Below, one piece after another: positions 1-5,306 of a stretch of DNA of 5,306 nt (within the stretch, counting starts at the first letter, position 1; every line of letters starts with the position of its first letter). Both the position numbers and the translations under genes were made by a program. The DNA lies in the NCBI GenBank assembly GCA_035508595.1, contig DATJMR010000129.1, forward strand, positions 1 through 5,306. The letters run 5' to 3'. Source of the stretch: Dyella_B sp035508595 (GTDB lineage: Bacteria; Pseudomonadota; Gammaproteobacteria; Xanthomonadales; Rhodanobacteraceae). The notes below the pieces were generated by a model. It was not told where the DNA came from. It saw only the letters and a program-made list of their open reading frames with translations, and ran no database searches.

Positions 1-614
1 CGGTGGTGGATTACCTGGCGGCGAACGGCATCACCGACGTAGCTTTCAGCTCGGCGCAATATTTCACCAACGCCCTGGATACTCGTACCCAGGGCGGCGA
101 TCTGGTCGGCAGTTATCACTCCGACTTCGGCCATGCCGGTGTGCTGGAAAGTACGCTGAGCTACAACTACAACCGCACGCAAGTCACGCATGTGGCAGCC
201 AACCCCGAGCAGTTGGATGCACTGGGTTTGCAGTTGCAGCGCGTGACGTATCGCGACATCAAGGGCCTGCTGGCCAACTCCACGCCGCGCAGCAAGTTGA
301 TTCTCAACGAGAACTACACCCTGGACCACTGGGTGTTCAACGGCAACCTCACTCGCTATGGCAGCTTCACCGCATACAGCAACAGTTCGTATCTGCTCAA
401 TCAGACCTACAGCCCGCAGTGGGTGCTCGATCTGGCCGGCAGCTACAACCTCGCCAACTGGACCTTCACGCTTGGCCTGGACAATGCCACCAATAGCTAT
501 CCGGACAAGACGATTGCCGCAAACAACAACAACGGCACCATTCCGTATTCAGAATTTTCACCCGCGGGCTTCAATGGGCGTTACTATTACACCAAAGTGA
601 TCTATCACTGGTGA
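1..614 (+). CDS. TonB-dependent outer-membrane receptor, C-terminal part (5' end outside window)
   Basis: This is the last 203 codons of a gene whose frame is already open at the left edge, ending in TGA at 612-614. What is seen: alternating polar/aromatic strands typical of an outer-membrane beta-barrel (GSYHSDFGHAG, TLSYNYNRTQ, WVFNGNLTRYGSF), then the hallmark end of the TonB_dep_Rec barrel domain: a WVLDLAGSYNL strand, a GLDNATNSYP segment in the place where the family usually has G-x-N-[IL]-F-[DN]-x-x-P, a YSEFSPAGFNGRYYY strand and a terminal aromatic residue (YHW), which outer-membrane barrels use as the BAM recognition end. Known for the family: energised uptake of iron-siderophore complexes, cobalamin or carbohydrates through TonB-ExbBD. 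The plug domain and TonB box lie outside the window, so the substrate cannot be told. It runs convergently with clpB and is not part of the conserved rluD-pgeF-clpB block. The Met/Val codons at the left edge are internal and should not be taken as a start. Confidence 0.9.
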   Translation, partial: VVDYLAANGITDVAFSSAQYFTNALDTRTQGGDLVGSYHSDFGHAGVLESTLSYNYNRTQVTHVAANPEQLDALGLQLQRVTYRDIKGLLANSTPRSKLILNENYTLDHWVFNGNLTRYGSFTAYSNSSYLLNQTYSPQWVLDLAGSYNLANWTFTLGLDNATNSYPDKTIAANNNNGTIPYSEFSPAGFNGRYYYTKVIYHW

Positions 615-650
615 TTCGACCCACTGCCAATCTTGTGCGATCCATGCATG

Positions 651-680
651 AAAATCCCGGCCTTGCGCCGGGATTTTTTT
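651..680 (+). terminator. Rho-independent terminator between convergent genes
   Basis: An 11-base-pair perfect inverted repeat (651-661 with 667-677, core ATCCCGGC / GCCGGGAT) closes over a 5-base loop (CTTGC), and seven T residues occupy 674-680. It lies 36 bases after the receptor stop and 30 bases beyond the clpB stop on the other strand. For the + strand receptor gene it is a textbook intrinsic terminator. Read from the - strand the same stem is followed by only four U residues before a C, so it may also end clpB transcripts, though less strongly. Confidence 0.9.
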
Positions 681-710
681 ATGCGACGTTCTGAACGACG
701 ACGCGAAGTA

Positions 711-3296
711 TCAAGTGTGCTTGTGGAACACGAGATGTCCGCTTTCGGCACCCACCACGATCGTATCGCCCAATGCGAAGCGTCCTTCCAGAATTTCTTT
801 CGCCAGCGGGTTTTCCAGCTGCTGCTGGATCGCACGCTTCAGCGGACGCGCACCGTAGACCGGATCGAAGCCGACATTGCCCAATAGATCCAAAGCCTTT
901 TCGTCGATCTCCAGTTTGAGCTGACGCTCGGCCAAGCGTTTTTCCAGGCCCACCAGCTGAATCGCCGCGATCTTGCGGATCTGCTTTTTCTCCAGCGGTC
1001 GGAACACCACCAGCTCATCCAGGCGATTGATGAATTCCGGCCGAAAGTGCGCCTGCACCACGCCGAGCACGGCCGCTTTCATCTGCAGGTACTCGGCTTC
1101 CGAATCGCCCGCCTGCTCTTGGATGAGCTGCGAGCCCAGGTTCGACGTCATCACGATCACGGTGTTGCGAAAATCAACGGTGCGGCCCTGCCCGTCCGTG
1201 AGACGTCCATCGTCGAGCACTTGCAGCAAGATGTTGAACACGTCCGGATGCGCCTTCTCCACTTCGTCCAGCAGGATCACGCTGTAGGGGCGGCGACGTA
1301 CCGCCTCGGTGAGATAGCCGCCTTCCTCATAACCGACATAGCCCGGAGGCGCACCGATCAGGCGCGAAACAGAATGCTTCTCCATGAATTCGCTCATGTC
1401 GATGCGCACCATGGCGTCCTGGGTATCGAACAGGAACTCGGCCAGCGCCTTGCACAGCTCGGTCTTGCCCACGCCGGTGGGACCGAGGAACAAAAACGAA
1501 CCGTAGGGGCGGTTGGGATCGGACAAGCCCGCACGCGCGCGACGAATCGCGTCGGATACGGCGCGAACCGCTTCGTCCTGCCCGACCACGCGTTTATGCA
1601 GCGATTGCTCCATGTGCAAAAGCTTGTCGCGTTCGCCTTCCAGCATCTTGGCGACCGGAATACCCGTCCAGCGCGACACTACCTCGGCGATCTCTTCCTC
1701 GGTTACGCGATCCTGCACTAGCTTGAATTCCTGCTGCTCGGCGGCTTGCGCGGCGGCAAGCTGCTTCTCCAGCTCCGGCAGGCGGCCGTATTGAAGCTCG
1801 CTCATCTTGGCGTAGTCCTGCCGACGCTGCGCGCCTTCCAGCTCCACGCGCACTTGCTCGATCTGTTCCTTGACCTTGGTGGCGCCCTGCAAAGCGGCTT
1901 TTTCCGACTTCCAGATTTCGTTGAGATCGGAGAATTCGCGTTCCAGCTTCGCAATATCGGCGTCGAGATCGGCAAGGCGCTTTTTCGATGCGTCGTCGGT
2001 TTCTTTTTTCAGCATTTCGCGCTGAATCTTCAGCTGGATCAGACGGCGTTCGAGGCGGTCGAGCTCTTCGGGCTTGGAGTCGATCTCCATACGGATACGC
2101 GAGGCGGCCTCGTCCATCAGATCGATGGCCTTGTCCGGCAACTGCCGATCGGTGATGTAGCGGTTGGACAGCGTGGCCGCCGCGACAATCGCCGGATCGG
2201 TGATTTCCACGCCGTGGTGCACCGCGTAGCGCTCCTTCAAGCCGCGCAGGATCGCAATGGTGTCTTCCACGCTCGGCTCGCCCACAAACACTTTCTGGAA
2301 GCGACGTTCCAGCGCGGCGTCTTTCTCGATGTACTTGCGGTATTCGTCCAAGGTGGTGGCGCCGATGCAATGCAGTTCACCGCGCGCGAGCGCAGGCTTG
2401 AGCATGTTGCCGGCATCCATCGCACCGTCTGCTTTACCCGCGCCGACCATCGTGTGCAATTCGTCGATGAACAGAATGATCTGGCCTTCGTTCTTGGCCA
2501 GATCGTTGAGCACGGCTTTCAGACGTTCCTCGAACTCGCCGCGGAATTTCGCACCGGCGATGAGCGCGCCCATGTCGAGCGCCAGCACGCGGCGGTCGCG
2601 CAAGCCTTCAGGCACCTCGCCCTTTACAATGCGCTGCGCGAGGCCCTCCACGATGGCGGTCTTGCCTACGCCAGGTTCGCCGATCAGCACGGGGTTGTTC
2701 TTGGTGCGACGCTGCAGTACCTGGATCGTGCGGCGGATTTCTTCGTCGCGACCGATCACCGGATCGAGTTTTCCGCTTTCGGCGCGCGCGGTGAGGTCGA
2801 CGCAGTATTTCTCCAACGCCTGGCGCTGATCTTCGGCGTTTTCGCTCTGCACTTTTTCGCCGCCGCGCAATTTTTCGATCGCGGTTTCAAGATTCGCTTT
2901 CGTGGCGCCGGCGGCTTTCAATGCAGCACCCAGTTCGCCTTTGTCTTCCAATGCGGCGAGCACGAACAATTCGCTGGCGATGAACTGATCGCCGCGTTGC
3001 TGCGCGAGCTTATCGGTGAGATTGAGCAGGCGCGTCAGCTCGTTGCCGGCATGGATGTTGCCCTCCTGGCCGCTGACTTTGGGCAAGCGATCGAGCAGTT
3101 CGGCCACGCGCTGGCGGAACGCCGGTACGTTGACGTGGGCCTGGGTAAGCAGCGGTCCGGTCGAACCGCCTTGCTGATCGAGCAGCGCGGCCATGACATG
3201 CACAGGCTCGAGCATATTGTTGTCACGTCCCACCGCTAACGATTGCGCATCGGCAAGCGCCTGCTGGAAACGCGAAGTGAGTTTGTCCATTCGCAT
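711..3296 (-). CDS. clpB: ATP-dependent chaperone/disaggregase ClpB (Hsp100)
   Basis: ClpB is a cytosolic hexameric AAA+ machine that, with DnaK/DnaJ/GrpE, pulls polypeptides out of heat-induced aggregates through its central pore. The 861 residues match the usual length (about 857 in E. coli). Seen in order: Clp_N domain (about 1-145); first AAA+ module with Walker A GEPGVGKT (206-213), pore loop KFRGEF (aromatic Phe251), Walker B LFIDELH (Asp278-Glu279) and arginine-finger pair Arg331/Arg332; coiled-coil M domain (about 410-530, charged heptads, SELQYGRLPELEKQL); second AAA+ module with Walker A GPTGVGKT (605-612), pore loop GYVGYEEGG (near Tyr653), Walker B ILLDEVEK (Asp677-Glu678), FRPEFINRLDE and sensor-2 GARPLKR (815-821). 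All catalytic residues are present, and no ClpP-binding IGL/F loop is apparent, as expected for ClpB rather than ClpA. The ATG at 3296 gives MRMDKLT, aligning with the known MRLDRLT start; GGGGA lies 7 bases before it. An ATG two codons later is possible but less likely. The gene follows pgeF after 130 bases that hold a heat-shock promoter. Confidence 0.98.
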   Translation of the reverse strand: MRMDKLTSRFQQALADAQSLAVGRDNNMLEPVHVMAALLDQQGGSTGPLLTQAHVNVPAFRQRVAELLDRLPKVSGQEGNIHAGNELTRLLNLTDKLAQQRGDQFIASELFVLAALEDKGELGAALKAAGATKANLETAIEKLRGGEKVQSENAEDQRQALEKYCVDLTARAESGKLDPVIGRDEEIRRTIQVLQRRTKNNPVLIGEPGVGKTAIVEGLAQRIVKGEVPEGLRDRRVLALDMGALIAGAKFRGEFEERLKAVLNDLAKNEGQIILFIDELHTMVGAGKADGAMDAGNMLKPALARGELHCIGATTLDEYRKYIEKDAALERRFQKVFVGEPSVEDTIAILRGLKERYAVHHGVEITDPAIVAAATLSNRYITDRQLPDKAIDLMDEAASRIRMEIDSKPEELDRLERRLIQLKIQREMLKKETDDASKKRLADLDADIAKLEREFSDLNEIWKSEKAALQGATKVKEQIEQVRVELEGAQRRQDYAKMSELQYGRLPELEKQLAAAQAAEQQEFKLVQDRVTEEEIAEVVSRWTGIPVAKMLEGERDKLLHMEQSLHKRVVGQDEAVRAVSDAIRRARAGLSDPNRPYGSFLFLGPTGVGKTELCKALAEFLFDTQDAMVRIDMSEFMEKHSVSRLIGAPPGYVGYEEGGYLTEAVRRRPYSVILLDEVEKAHPDVFNILLQVLDDGRLTDGQGRTVDFRNTVIVMTSNLGSQLIQEQAGDSEAEYLQMKAAVLGVVQAHFRPEFINRLDELVVFRPLEKKQIRKIAAIQLVGLEKRLAERQLKLEIDEKALDLLGNVGFDPVYGARPLKRAIQQQLENPLAKEILEGRFALGDTIVVGAESGHLVFHKHT

Positions 3297-3303
3297 CGAG
3301 GTA

Positions 3304-3308
3304 TCCCC
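3304..3308 (-). promoter_or_regulatory. Ribosome binding site of clpB
   Basis: On the - strand GGGGA sits 7 bases before the ATG at 3294-3296. The match to the Shine-Dalgarno sequence is partial, but the spacing is right, and it supports the upstream ATG over the one at 3288-3290. Confidence 0.5.
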
Positions 3309-3318
3309 AAAAAGGTTT

Positions 3319-3335
3319 TGGCGGACACGCCGCCA
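3319..3335 (-). other. Hairpin at the 5' end of the predicted clpB leader
   Basis: A 6-base-pair inverted repeat (3319-3324 TGGCGG with 3330-3335 CCGCCA on the + strand) closes over a 5-base loop. In the predicted clpB mRNA it would form within the first 25 or so bases and leave the ribosome binding site free. A weaker A/U-rich hairpin (3317-3321 with 3307-3311) overlaps it and would cover two of the four G residues of the ribosome binding site. The two cannot form together. Any role in mRNA stability or translation control is inference. Confidence 0.35.
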
Positions 3336-3345
3336 CTGGCCAAAA

Positions 3346-3373
3346 AGATGCGGACAGCGCGGGACGATTCAAG
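3346..3373 (-). promoter_or_regulatory. Sigma-32 (RpoH) heat-shock promoter of clpB
   Basis: On the - strand, CTTGAA (3373-3368) is a perfect -35 core for sigma-32. A 14-base spacer follows (3367-3354), then CCGCATCT (3353-3346), which agrees with the CCCCATnT -10 consensus at six of seven fixed positions. Spacing of 13-17 is normal for this class. Start of transcription is expected around 3338-3340, giving a leader of about 42-44 bases before the clpB ATG. The position directly upstream of a known RpoH-regulon gene makes a chance match unlikely. No experimental evidence is available from the sequence. Confidence 0.8.
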
Positions 3374-3383
3374 CGGAACGCGG

Positions 3384-3421
3384 ACCCCATTCCATCGGCA
3401 TGTTAAGCCGTGGGTCGGGGT
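3384..3421 (-). other. Imperfect hairpin after pgeF, no U-tract
   Basis: Just past the pgeF stop codon the sequence can fold as ACCCC (- strand 3421-3417) with GGGGT (3388-3384), an internal loop, then CCA/TGG, a one-base bulge and CGGC/GCCG around a 7-base loop (3400-3406): about 12 base pairs in all. It lies between the pgeF stop and the -35 box of the clpB promoter. It lacks a following T-run, so it is not a standard intrinsic terminator; it could mark or protect the 3' end of an rluD-pgeF transcript or reduce readthrough into clpB. Confidence 0.35.
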
Positions 3422-3426
3422 GGAAC

Positions 3427-4173
3427 TTATGGATCCAACCAAATAAGGCTGGCGAAGCGCCCGCTGCGGGCACCCTCGCGCCGGTAGGAATAAAAGCGCG
3501 CATCGGTGCGGGTGTCGATTCCGCCGCCGTAGATGCGCAGCACACCGGCTGCCTCCAGGCGCTGCCGGGCCAACGCCGCCAGATCGCACAGCCAGTGGCC
3601 CGGACGCGTCGGCGTGAACGCGGATTCCGCGGCCGAATGATGGTGAACGAAGGTTTTGCGTACTTCCTCGCCCACCTCGTAAGAAGGCGCGCCAATGCAG
3701 GGGCCGAGCCACGCCAGAAGGCTTGCGGCAGGTCGCTGCATGTCGTCGATGGTTTCTTCCAGCACGCCGGCGGCAAGCCCGCGCCAACCGGCGTGCGCCG
3801 CACCGATGACGCTACCGTCGTCGGCGCAGAACAGCACGGGCAGGCAATCGGCGGTGAGGATGGCCAACACGGTGCCGGGCAGATGCGACACGGCGGCGTC
3901 CGCTTCGGGTTCTTCCGGGCTGGGCAACGGCCCCAGGTCGGCCACCGCCGTGCCATGCACCTGTCGCAACCAACGCGGCTCCGCCGGCAGCGCCAGCGAT
4001 TGGCGCAATGCACTGCGATTGCTCTGTACCACAGGCCCATCTTCGCCGCTGCGCAATCCCAGGTTGAAGCGACCGAACGGTGATTGCGACACACCCGGGC
4101 CATCGCGCGTGGTGATCGCCGCATGCACGTCGCGCGGTGCGGGCCAGTCGGGAAAGATCCAAGCGTCGGTCAT
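3427..4173 (-). CDS. pgeF: Peptidoglycan editing factor PgeF (YfiH / multicopper polyphenol oxidase laccase-domain family)
   Basis: Members of this family, first labelled laccase-like, are now known in E. coli to keep peptidoglycan composition correct by preventing misincorporation of L-Ser for L-Ala in the stem peptide; relatives act as purine nucleoside-processing enzymes. Numbered from the ATG, the 248-residue protein shows the family signatures in order: N-terminal FNLGLRSGED (about 36-45), QVHG with His73, TADCLPVLF with Cys110, AAHAGWRG with His127, GPCIG with Cys159, and the C-terminal block RFYSYRREG...SGRFASLIWL. His73, Cys110 and His127 correspond to the metal-binding triad. The C-terminal block usually begins with a Cys-Thr pair; here it reads Asp-Thr (GGGIDTRTD). 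Two starts are possible: ATG at 4173 (MTDAWIFPDW), with GGTG six bases before it, or GTG three codons upstream at 4182, which lacks a visible ribosome site. I prefer the ATG. The start is 13 bases after the rluD stop, indicating co-transcription. Confidence 0.93.
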   Translation of the reverse strand: MTDAWIFPDWPAPRDVHAAITTRDGPGVSQSPFGRFNLGLRSGEDGPVVQSNRSALRQSLALPAEPRWLRQVHGTAVADLGPLPSPEEPEADAAVSHLPGTVLAILTADCLPVLFCADDGSVIGAAHAGWRGLAAGVLEETIDDMQRPAASLLAWLGPCIGAPSYEVGEEVRKTFVHHHSAAESAFTPTRPGHWLCDLAALARQRLEAAGVLRIYGGGIDTRTDARFYSYRREGARSGRFASLIWLDP

Positions 4174-4186
4174 CGAGGACACCGTG

Positions 4187-5158
4187 TTATTCGTCCGTGC
4201 CGTTGGCAGCGAGGTCGGCGCGAATGGCTGCGATCAACGCGTTCATATCGTGTGGCCGCGGCGATTCAAACGACAGCGTTTCGCCACTGACCGGATGCTC
4301 GAACGACAGACGCTCCGCATGCAGGGCCTGGCGACGGAAGCCGCGCAAAGCGGAGACGAGTTCGGGTATCGCACGCTTAGGCAGTTTCAAGCTGCCGCCG
4401 TACAACGGATCGCCGACGAGCGGATGGCCGATATGCGCCAGATGCACGCGGATCTGGTGCGTACGCCCGGTTTCCAGATTGCATTGAATTACGCTGTGCG
4501 CGCGAAAGCGCTCGCGCAACCGGTAGTGCGTAACGGCGTGTTTGCCGTCCTCTTCGTCGCGTACGGCCTGGCGCAGGCGGTCACTGTGATGTCGGCCGAT
4601 GGGTGCGTCGACGGTGCCCCCGGCGATCAGCGCACCCAGCACCACCGCCTCGTACTGACGTTCCACCTCGTGGCGCGAAAGCATATCGACCAGCCCCGTA
4701 TGGGCCGCGAGGGTTTTGGCGACCACCATCAGGCCGGAGGTGTCTTTGTCCAGCCGGTGCACGATGCCGCCGCGTGGCAATTGCGCCAGCTTCGCATCGT
4801 GATGCAGCAACGCATTGAGCACCGTACCCGCCGGATTTCCCGCGCCAGGATGCACCACCAAGCCGGCCGGCTTGTTGAGCACCAGCAGGTGTTCATCTTC
4901 GTGGACGATGTCCAGCGAGATGGCCTCGGGCTCGCTGGCGACCTCCACCTCCAGTTCGGCCTCCAGCCGCACGCGCTCACCGCCTTTGAGCAGCTGGCGC
5001 GGCACGGCGGGGACGCCCTCCAGCGTGACGGCGCCCGCTTTGATCCAGGCGGTCAGCCGGGACCTGGAATAGTCGGGGAACATCTCGGCCAAGGCCTGGT
5101 CGAATCTCCGACCCGCTGCCGAGAGGGGCACGATCGCCTCGTGACGGATGACGGTCAT
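4187..5158 (-). CDS. rluD: 23S rRNA pseudouridine(1911/1915/1917) synthase RluD
   Basis: RluD converts three uridines in helix 69 of 23S rRNA, at the ribosomal subunit interface, to pseudouridine. It acts late in 50S assembly and is the RluA-family member most important for growth and ribosome function in E. coli. The 323 residues match the family length (326 in E. coli). Seen in order: N-terminal S4 RNA-binding domain (about 18-80) beginning with RFDQALAEMFPDYSRSRL, a stretch characteristic of RluD; LNKPAGLVVHPGAGNPAGTV (94-113); catalytic motif GIVHRLDKDTSGL with the nucleophilic Asp137; the substrate-binding motif LETGRTHQIRVHLAHIGHPL (228-247); VGDPLYGG; and RRQALHA (275-281). Retention of the S4 domain separates it from RluA, and the long match around the S4 start and the genomic context separate it from RluC. 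The ATG at 5158 leaves a 73-base divergent gap to bamD. It is first in the rluD-pgeF unit. Confidence 0.96.
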   Translation of the reverse strand: MTVIRHEAIVPLSAAGRRFDQALAEMFPDYSRSRLTAWIKAGAVTLEGVPAVPRQLLKGGERVRLEAELEVEVASEPEAISLDIVHEDEHLLVLNKPAGLVVHPGAGNPAGTVLNALLHHDAKLAQLPRGGIVHRLDKDTSGLMVVAKTLAAHTGLVDMLSRHEVERQYEAVVLGALIAGGTVDAPIGRHHSDRLRQAVRDEEDGKHAVTHYRLRERFRAHSVIQCNLETGRTHQIRVHLAHIGHPLVGDPLYGGSLKLPKRAIPELVSALRGFRRQALHAERLSFEHPVSGETLSFESPRPHDMNALIAAIRADLAANGTDE

Positions 5159-5171
5159 GCCGCCAAGCCCC

Positions 5172-5186
5172 CCGGCCGGCGGCCGG
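5172..5186. repeat. GC-only inverted repeat in the rluD/bamD divergent gap
   Basis: CCGGCC (5172-5177) and GGCCGG (5181-5186) form a 6-base-pair all-GC stem around a 3-base loop; each arm contains the palindrome GGCC. It lies 14 bases before the rluD start codon and just ahead of the possible bamD -10 box, so it could be a hairpin in the rluD leader or a protein-binding site. No T-run follows on either strand, so a terminator is unlikely. Confidence 0.45.
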
Positions 5187-5193
5187 TTTCGGC

Positions 5194-5199
5194 TATCAT
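5194..5199 (+). promoter_or_regulatory. Possible -10 box for bamD
   Basis: TATCAT differs from TATAAT at one position and lies 32 bases before the bamD ATG, giving a leader of about 25 bases. The -35 position (about 5171-5176) is GC-rich and does not resemble TTGACA, so the promoter may be weak, activator-dependent or misidentified. I could not find a convincing promoter for rluD on the opposite strand of this gap. Confidence 0.3.
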
Positions 5200-5231
5200 C
5201 CCTTTTCGCTCAAACATCTGAACCCTACCTC

Positions 5232-5306
5232 ATGCGCGTAACCAAGCTGCCGGCTACCCCGACAACTGTCCTTAAAGTATTGATCGTGCTGGTTCTGGCA
5301 CTGACG
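5232..5306 (+). CDS. bamD: Outer-membrane assembly lipoprotein BamD, N-terminal fragment (3' end outside window)
   Basis: Only 25 codons are visible: a start with two basic residues (Arg2, Lys5), a short Pro/Thr stretch, Lys15 and a hydrophobic run VLIVLVLALT reaching the window edge. This is a Sec-type or lipoprotein signal peptide; the lipobox Cys would fall just beyond the end. The naming rests mainly on context: in E. coli and many other gammaproteobacteria bamD (yfiO/comL) is divergent from rluD. BamD is the essential lipoprotein that works with BamA to fold beta-barrels into the outer membrane. No clear Shine-Dalgarno sequence precedes the ATG. Another exported protein cannot be excluded from 25 residues. 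Confidence 0.7.
   Translation, partial: MRVTKLPATPTTVLKVLIVLVLALT

Noticed and set aside
522..533. Four AAC triplets in the receptor gene, considered as a phase-variation repeat
   Set aside because: A triplet repeat cannot shift the frame, and four copies are short; it encodes an Asn-rich loop between barrel strands.
1594..2370. Second - strand frame of 258 codons inside clpB, considered as a frameshift remnant
   Set aside because: ClpB is continuous over this part with correct M-domain and AAA+ sequence, so there is no frameshift; the other frame is a shadow.
1746..3239. Open frame of 497 codons on the + strand opposite clpB
   Set aside because: It is wholly antisense to an intact ClpB with all motifs. 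Long antisense frames are common in GC-rich genes, and its translation shows no recognisable domain.
3297..3426. HrcA/CIRCE operator in front of clpB
   Set aside because: No TTAGCACTC-N9-GAGTGCTAA type inverted repeat is present; the sigma-32 promoter explains the heat-shock control.
3193..4083. Open frame of 296 codons on the + strand spanning the clpB 5' end, the promoter gap and pgeF
   Set aside because: It overlaps two real genes and a strong promoter in antisense; its composition is that of a shadow frame.
3427..4182. GTG at 4182 as the pgeF start
   Set aside because: The ATG three codons downstream has a better-placed GGTG element and is a stronger start codon; the GTG remains possible.
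3695..5221. Open frame of 508 codons on the + strand covering parts of pgeF and rluD
   Set aside because: It runs across two well-supported genes and their junction in antisense, contains low-complexity Arg/Ser/Ala/Gln-rich sequence and resembles no known family.

Overview
The window (5306 bases, GC-rich, densely coded) looks like chromosomal DNA of a gammaproteobacterium. The gene order bamD (divergent) / rluD - pgeF - clpB matches the arrangement known from E. coli. The TonB-dependent receptor at the left edge and the protein styles fit the Xanthomonadales (for example Rhodanobacteraceae), but that placement is inference from protein flavour, not from a search.

Layout, left to right: (1) the last 203 codons of a TonB-dependent outer-membrane receptor on the + strand, ending at 614; (2) a convergent gap (615-710) with a strong hairpin plus T-run that can serve as terminator; (3) clpB on the - strand (711-3296), a full-length class 1 AAA+ disaggregase; (4) a 130-base gap (3297-3426) holding a very good sigma-32 type heat-shock promoter for clpB and two hairpin-forming stretches; (5) pgeF on the - strand (3427-4173), the YfiH/laccase-domain peptidoglycan editing factor; (6) rluD on the - strand (4187-5158), the 23S rRNA pseudouridine synthase; (7) a 73-base divergent promoter gap with a GC-rich palindrome; (8) the first 25 codons of a + strand gene starting at 5232, most likely bamD, cut by the window end. 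No gap exceeds 300 bases and no RNA gene, mobile element or CRISPR array is seen.

Functionally, rluD and pgeF are tightly spaced and probably co-transcribed. clpB can receive readthrough from them but has its own heat-shock promoter, so protein disaggregation can be induced apart from the housekeeping rRNA-modification and cell-wall quality-control genes. The divergent bamD product belongs to the outer-membrane protein assembly machine, which would also insert beta-barrels such as the receptor at the left edge.

No undescribed multi-gene system is visible. The points most worth a second look are regulatory: the sigma-32 promoter in front of clpB, a conserved internal GTG at ClpB codon 149 that could give an N-terminally truncated isoform, and the hairpins in the clpB and rluD leaders.
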